From contig JBIIDT010000115.1 in NCBI GenBank assembly GCA_044238145.1, positions 1-7,620 on the forward strand: a stretch of 7,620 nt of DNA. Reading direction: 5' to 3'. The notes below the pieces were generated by a model. That model had not been told where the DNA came from. It saw only the letters and a program-made list of their open reading frames with translations, and ran no database searches. Origin of the DNA: QWPN01 sp044238145 (lineage in GTDB: Bacteria > Planctomycetota > Planctomycetia > Pirellulales > UBA1268). Position numbers and translations under genes: made by a program. Positions 6,054 through 7,620 of the stretch are shown here, in pieces; within the stretch, counting starts at the first letter, position 1; each line of letters starts with the position of its first letter.

Positions 6054-7090
6054 CGTCGACGACCGCGCCCGCCGTCGCCCCCCTGGCCATCGGCCCGGTG
6101 GTCGTCGATCCGCCGATCCTCCAGGCGCCGATGGCGGGCTACACGAACTTCGCCTACCGGCAGGTGGTCCGCGAGTTCGGCGGTGCCGGCCTGCTCGCGA
6201 CGGAGATGATCGCGGCCCGCAGCGCGATCTGGCTGGAGACCAACCGCGGCGAGCATCCCGACCGGCTATGGGGCGTCCGAGACGAGCCGCGGCCGCTGGC
6301 CGTGCAGATGTGGGACAACGATCCCGACAACCTCGCCGCCGTCGGCCGCCGGCTGGCCCGCGACTTCCGCGTCAGCGTGGTCGACCTCAACTTCGGCTGC
6401 CCCGTGCGGCAGGTGACCGAGAAGGCGCACAGCGGTTCGTGGCTGCTCCGCGACCCCGACCGCGTGGGCACGATCGTGCGCCGCGTGGTCGAGGCCTGCG
6501 ACGGCGTGCCCGTGACGGCGAAGATCCGCCTCGGCTGCTCCGACTCCTGCCGCACCGGCGTCGAGGTGGCCCAGCGGATCGAGGAGGCGGGGGCCTCCTG
6601 CCTCACCGTGCACGGCCGCGTAGCCGCCCAGTTCTTCAAGGGCGAGGCCGACTGGGAGGCGATCGCCGCCGTGAAGCGGAGCGTGTCGCGGATGCCCATC
6701 GTCGGCAACGGCGACATCGACTCGGCCGCGACGGCCGTCCGCCGGCTCCGCGAGACCGGGGTCGACGGCGTGATGATCGCCCGCGAGGCGCTCGCCCGGC
6801 CCTGGATCTTCGCCCAGGCGGCCGCCCTGCTGCGGGGCGAGGAGCCGCCCTCCGACCCGGCGCTCGCCGAGCAGCGGGAGATCGTGCTCCATCACTACGA
6901 TCTCGTCTGCCGCCGATTCGGCCCGGAGCGGGGCACGTTGCTGATGCGGAAGTTCGCCTGCGCCTACGCCCAGGGCCTGCCGGGGGCCCGCGACTTCCGC
7001 GGCAAGGTGTCCCGCGTGACCACCCGCGAGGAGTTTTTGGAGGTCATGAAAACCTGCTTTCCGGCAGCGGAAGCCCCTTTTTCCACATAG
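6050..7090 (+). CDS. dusB: tRNA-dihydrouridine synthase, DusB type
   Basis: This gene encodes 346 aa, the usual length for bacterial Dus enzymes. These cytoplasmic FMN proteins use NADPH to reduce specific uridines in tRNA loops to dihydrouridine. The TIM-barrel motifs appear in order: ILQAPMAGYTNFAYR (23-37, FMN pocket), LLATEMI (48-54), PLAVQMWDNDPD (82-93), DLNFGCPVRQVTEKAHSGSWL (112-132) with the catalytic cysteine C117, AKIRLG (157-162), TVHGR (186-190), QFFKGEADW (194-202), VGNGDI (218-223) and IAREALARPW (243-252). The helical C-terminal domain includes LLMRKFACAYAQGLPGARDF (297-316). The phosphate-binding motif reads A-R-E-A-L where G-R-G-x-L is usual, so A244 and E246 are departures, but all other key residues are present. 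The start is the ATG inside the ATGA overlap; no strong Shine-Dalgarno precedes it, consistent with re-initiation. The DusB subtype is likely from the NGDI and motif pattern; another Dus subgroup is possible. Confidence 0.93.
   Translation: MTSTTAPAVAPLAIGPVVVDPPILQAPMAGYTNFAYRQVVREFGGAGLLATEMIAARSAIWLETNRGEHPDRLWGVRDEPRPLAVQMWDNDPDNLAAVGRRLARDFRVSVVDLNFGCPVRQVTEKAHSGSWLLRDPDRVGTIVRRVVEACDGVPVTAKIRLGCSDSCRTGVEVAQRIEEAGASCLTVHGRVAAQFFKGEADWEAIAAVKRSVSRMPIVGNGDIDSAATAVRRLRETGVDGVMIAREALARPWIFAQAAALLRGEEPPSDPALAEQREIVLHHYDLVCRRFGPERGTLLMRKFACAYAQGLPGARDFRGKVSRVTTREEFLEVMKTCFPAAEAPFST
7056..7082 (+). terminator. Possible intrinsic terminator inside the 3' end of the Dus gene
   Basis: GCTT(T)CCG (7056-7063) pairs with CGGAAGC (7068-7074) through 7 base pairs with one bulged T and the tetraloop GCAG. 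Three C residues and five T residues (7078-7082) follow. The structure ends just before the TAG stop at 7088-7090. The T-run is short and offset from the stem, so termination may be partial. It would separate the Dus gene from the regulator downstream. Confidence 0.4.
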
Positions 7091-7094
7091 CGGC

Positions 7095-7122
7095 TTGTCA
7101 AAAGTCCACCCCGCTCTACATT
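7095..7122 (+). promoter_or_regulatory. Candidate sigma-70-type promoter of the SufR-like regulator
   Basis: TTGTCA (7095-7100, five of six to TTGACA) and TACATT (7117-7122, four of six to TATAAT) are 16 bases apart, in one of the few AT-richer stretches of the window. A start near 7129 would leave a leader of about 16 bases, just enough to contain the ribosome binding site at 7131-7136. I see no CAAC-N6-GTTG operator of the kind known for cyanobacterial SufR in the visible part. Confidence 0.4.
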
Positions 7123-7130
7123 TGGAGGCA

Positions 7131-7136
7131 GAGGAG
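7131..7136 (+). promoter_or_regulatory. Ribosome binding site of the SufR-like regulator
   Basis: GAGGAG at 7131-7136 lies 8 bases before ATG at 7145. A second purine-rich GGAGG at 7124-7128 lies 16 bases away and is less suitable. This supports 7145 as the start. Confidence 0.6.
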
Positions 7137-7144
7137 CGGCGGCG

Positions 7145-7620
7145 ATGGCGAGTTCGACCAACCAGGCTCAGCGGGCGACCGACACGGCGGTCATCGAACT
7201 GCTGCGCGTCGAATCCGCCCTCGAAATCGGCGCCCTCGCCGAGTCCCTCGGCGTCACCGCCACGGCGATCCGCCAGCGGCTCGAGCGGCTCATGAAGACC
7301 GGCCTCGTGGAGCGGCGGACCGTGGCCCGGCCCCGCGGTCGGCCGGCCCACGCCTACAGCCTCACGGCGGAGGGCCGCCGGTCCGGCGGAGACAACTTCC
7401 GGGATCTGGCGCTCGTCCTGTGGCGGGAAATCCGCGGCGTTCGCGATCCGGGGGTGCGGCAGGGACTGCTCTCCCGCATCGGCTCCTCGATGGCGAATCT
7501 CTATCGACGGGAGGTCTCCGGCCGCGATCCCGTGACCCGGCTGACGAGCCTGGCCGAGGTGATGCGGCGCCGCGACATCTCCTGCGACGTCGAGCGCGGC
7601 CAGGGGGACCTGGCGGTGCT
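7145..7620 (+). CDS. SufR-like winged-helix transcriptional regulator (partial, C-terminus off edge)
   Basis: The frame gives 158 complete residues and runs off the right edge. Residues 12-80 form a winged-helix DNA-binding domain: helix 13-22 (DTAVIELLRV), a helix-turn-helix at 27-50 (ALAESLGVTATAIRQRL, then ERLMKTGLV), and a wing at 54-73 containing ARPRGRPAHAYSL. The typical SufR-like middle follows (NFRDLALVLWREIRG at 84-98; LLSRIGSSMANLYRREVSG at 108-126; RLTSLAEVMRRR at 132-143). Cyanobacterial SufR represses the suf iron-sulfur assembly operon and senses a cluster through C-terminal cysteines; that part is outside the window (only C147 is visible), so cluster sensing cannot be tested here. 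From memory, planctomycete homologues often precede sufBCD-type genes, so such genes would be expected to the right. Alternatives are other metal- or redox-linked winged-helix regulators. Its own promoter and a terminator upstream suggest it starts a new transcription unit. Confidence 0.75.
   Translation, partial: MASSTNQAQRATDTAVIELLRVESALEIGALAESLGVTATAIRQRLERLMKTGLVERRTVARPRGRPAHAYSLTAEGRRSGGDNFRDLALVLWREIRGVRDPGVRQGLLSRIGSSMANLYRREVSGRDPVTRLTSLAEVMRRRDISCDVERGQGDLAV

Overview
This is a GC-rich window whose style (large secreted beta-propeller and CBM9-like proteins, an OB-like repeat sensor protein, a Pro/Ala-rich helical envelope protein, a SufR-like regulator) suggests a planctomycete, probably Pirellulales-like. 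That assignment rests on protein style alone; there is no rRNA or other marker gene here. I see no tRNA, rRNA, insertion sequence, CRISPR array or phage gene.

Layout. (1) 1-741, minus strand: the N-terminal 247 residues of an exported protein built of OB-like repeats, of the kind found in the extracytoplasmic sensor part of planctomycete histidine kinases; its C-terminus lies off the left edge. (2) 742-866: a short divergent intergenic region. (3) 867-4763, plus strand: one very large secreted protein (1298 aa) with a CBM9-like domain at each end, a FlgD-type Ig-like domain, a long NHL/beta-propeller-like middle and an EF-hand-type calcium loop. (4) 4764-4979: intergenic DNA with two hairpins of the same design (9-bp stem, 3-nt loop), apparently diverged copies of one repeat family. 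(5) 4980-6053: an exported, Pro/Ala-rich then coiled-coil protein resembling part of the TolC fold. Its stop overlaps the start of (6) 6050-7090: a tRNA-dihydrouridine synthase of the DusB type. (7) 7145-7620: the first 158 residues of a SufR-like winged-helix regulator, running off the right edge, with its own promoter and ribosome binding site.

How they fit together. The genes do not form one pathway. Genes 4980-6053 and 6050-7090 are a translationally coupled pair. The regulator probably opens a new transcription unit; in related genomes such regulators precede the suf iron-sulfur cluster assembly genes, which would lie to the right. The 1298-aa protein looks like a cell-surface or secreted glycan-binding protein with no catalytic domain I can recognise. 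The most unusual items are its architecture and the paired hairpins after it. I did not find convincing evidence of a wholly new defence or mobile system.
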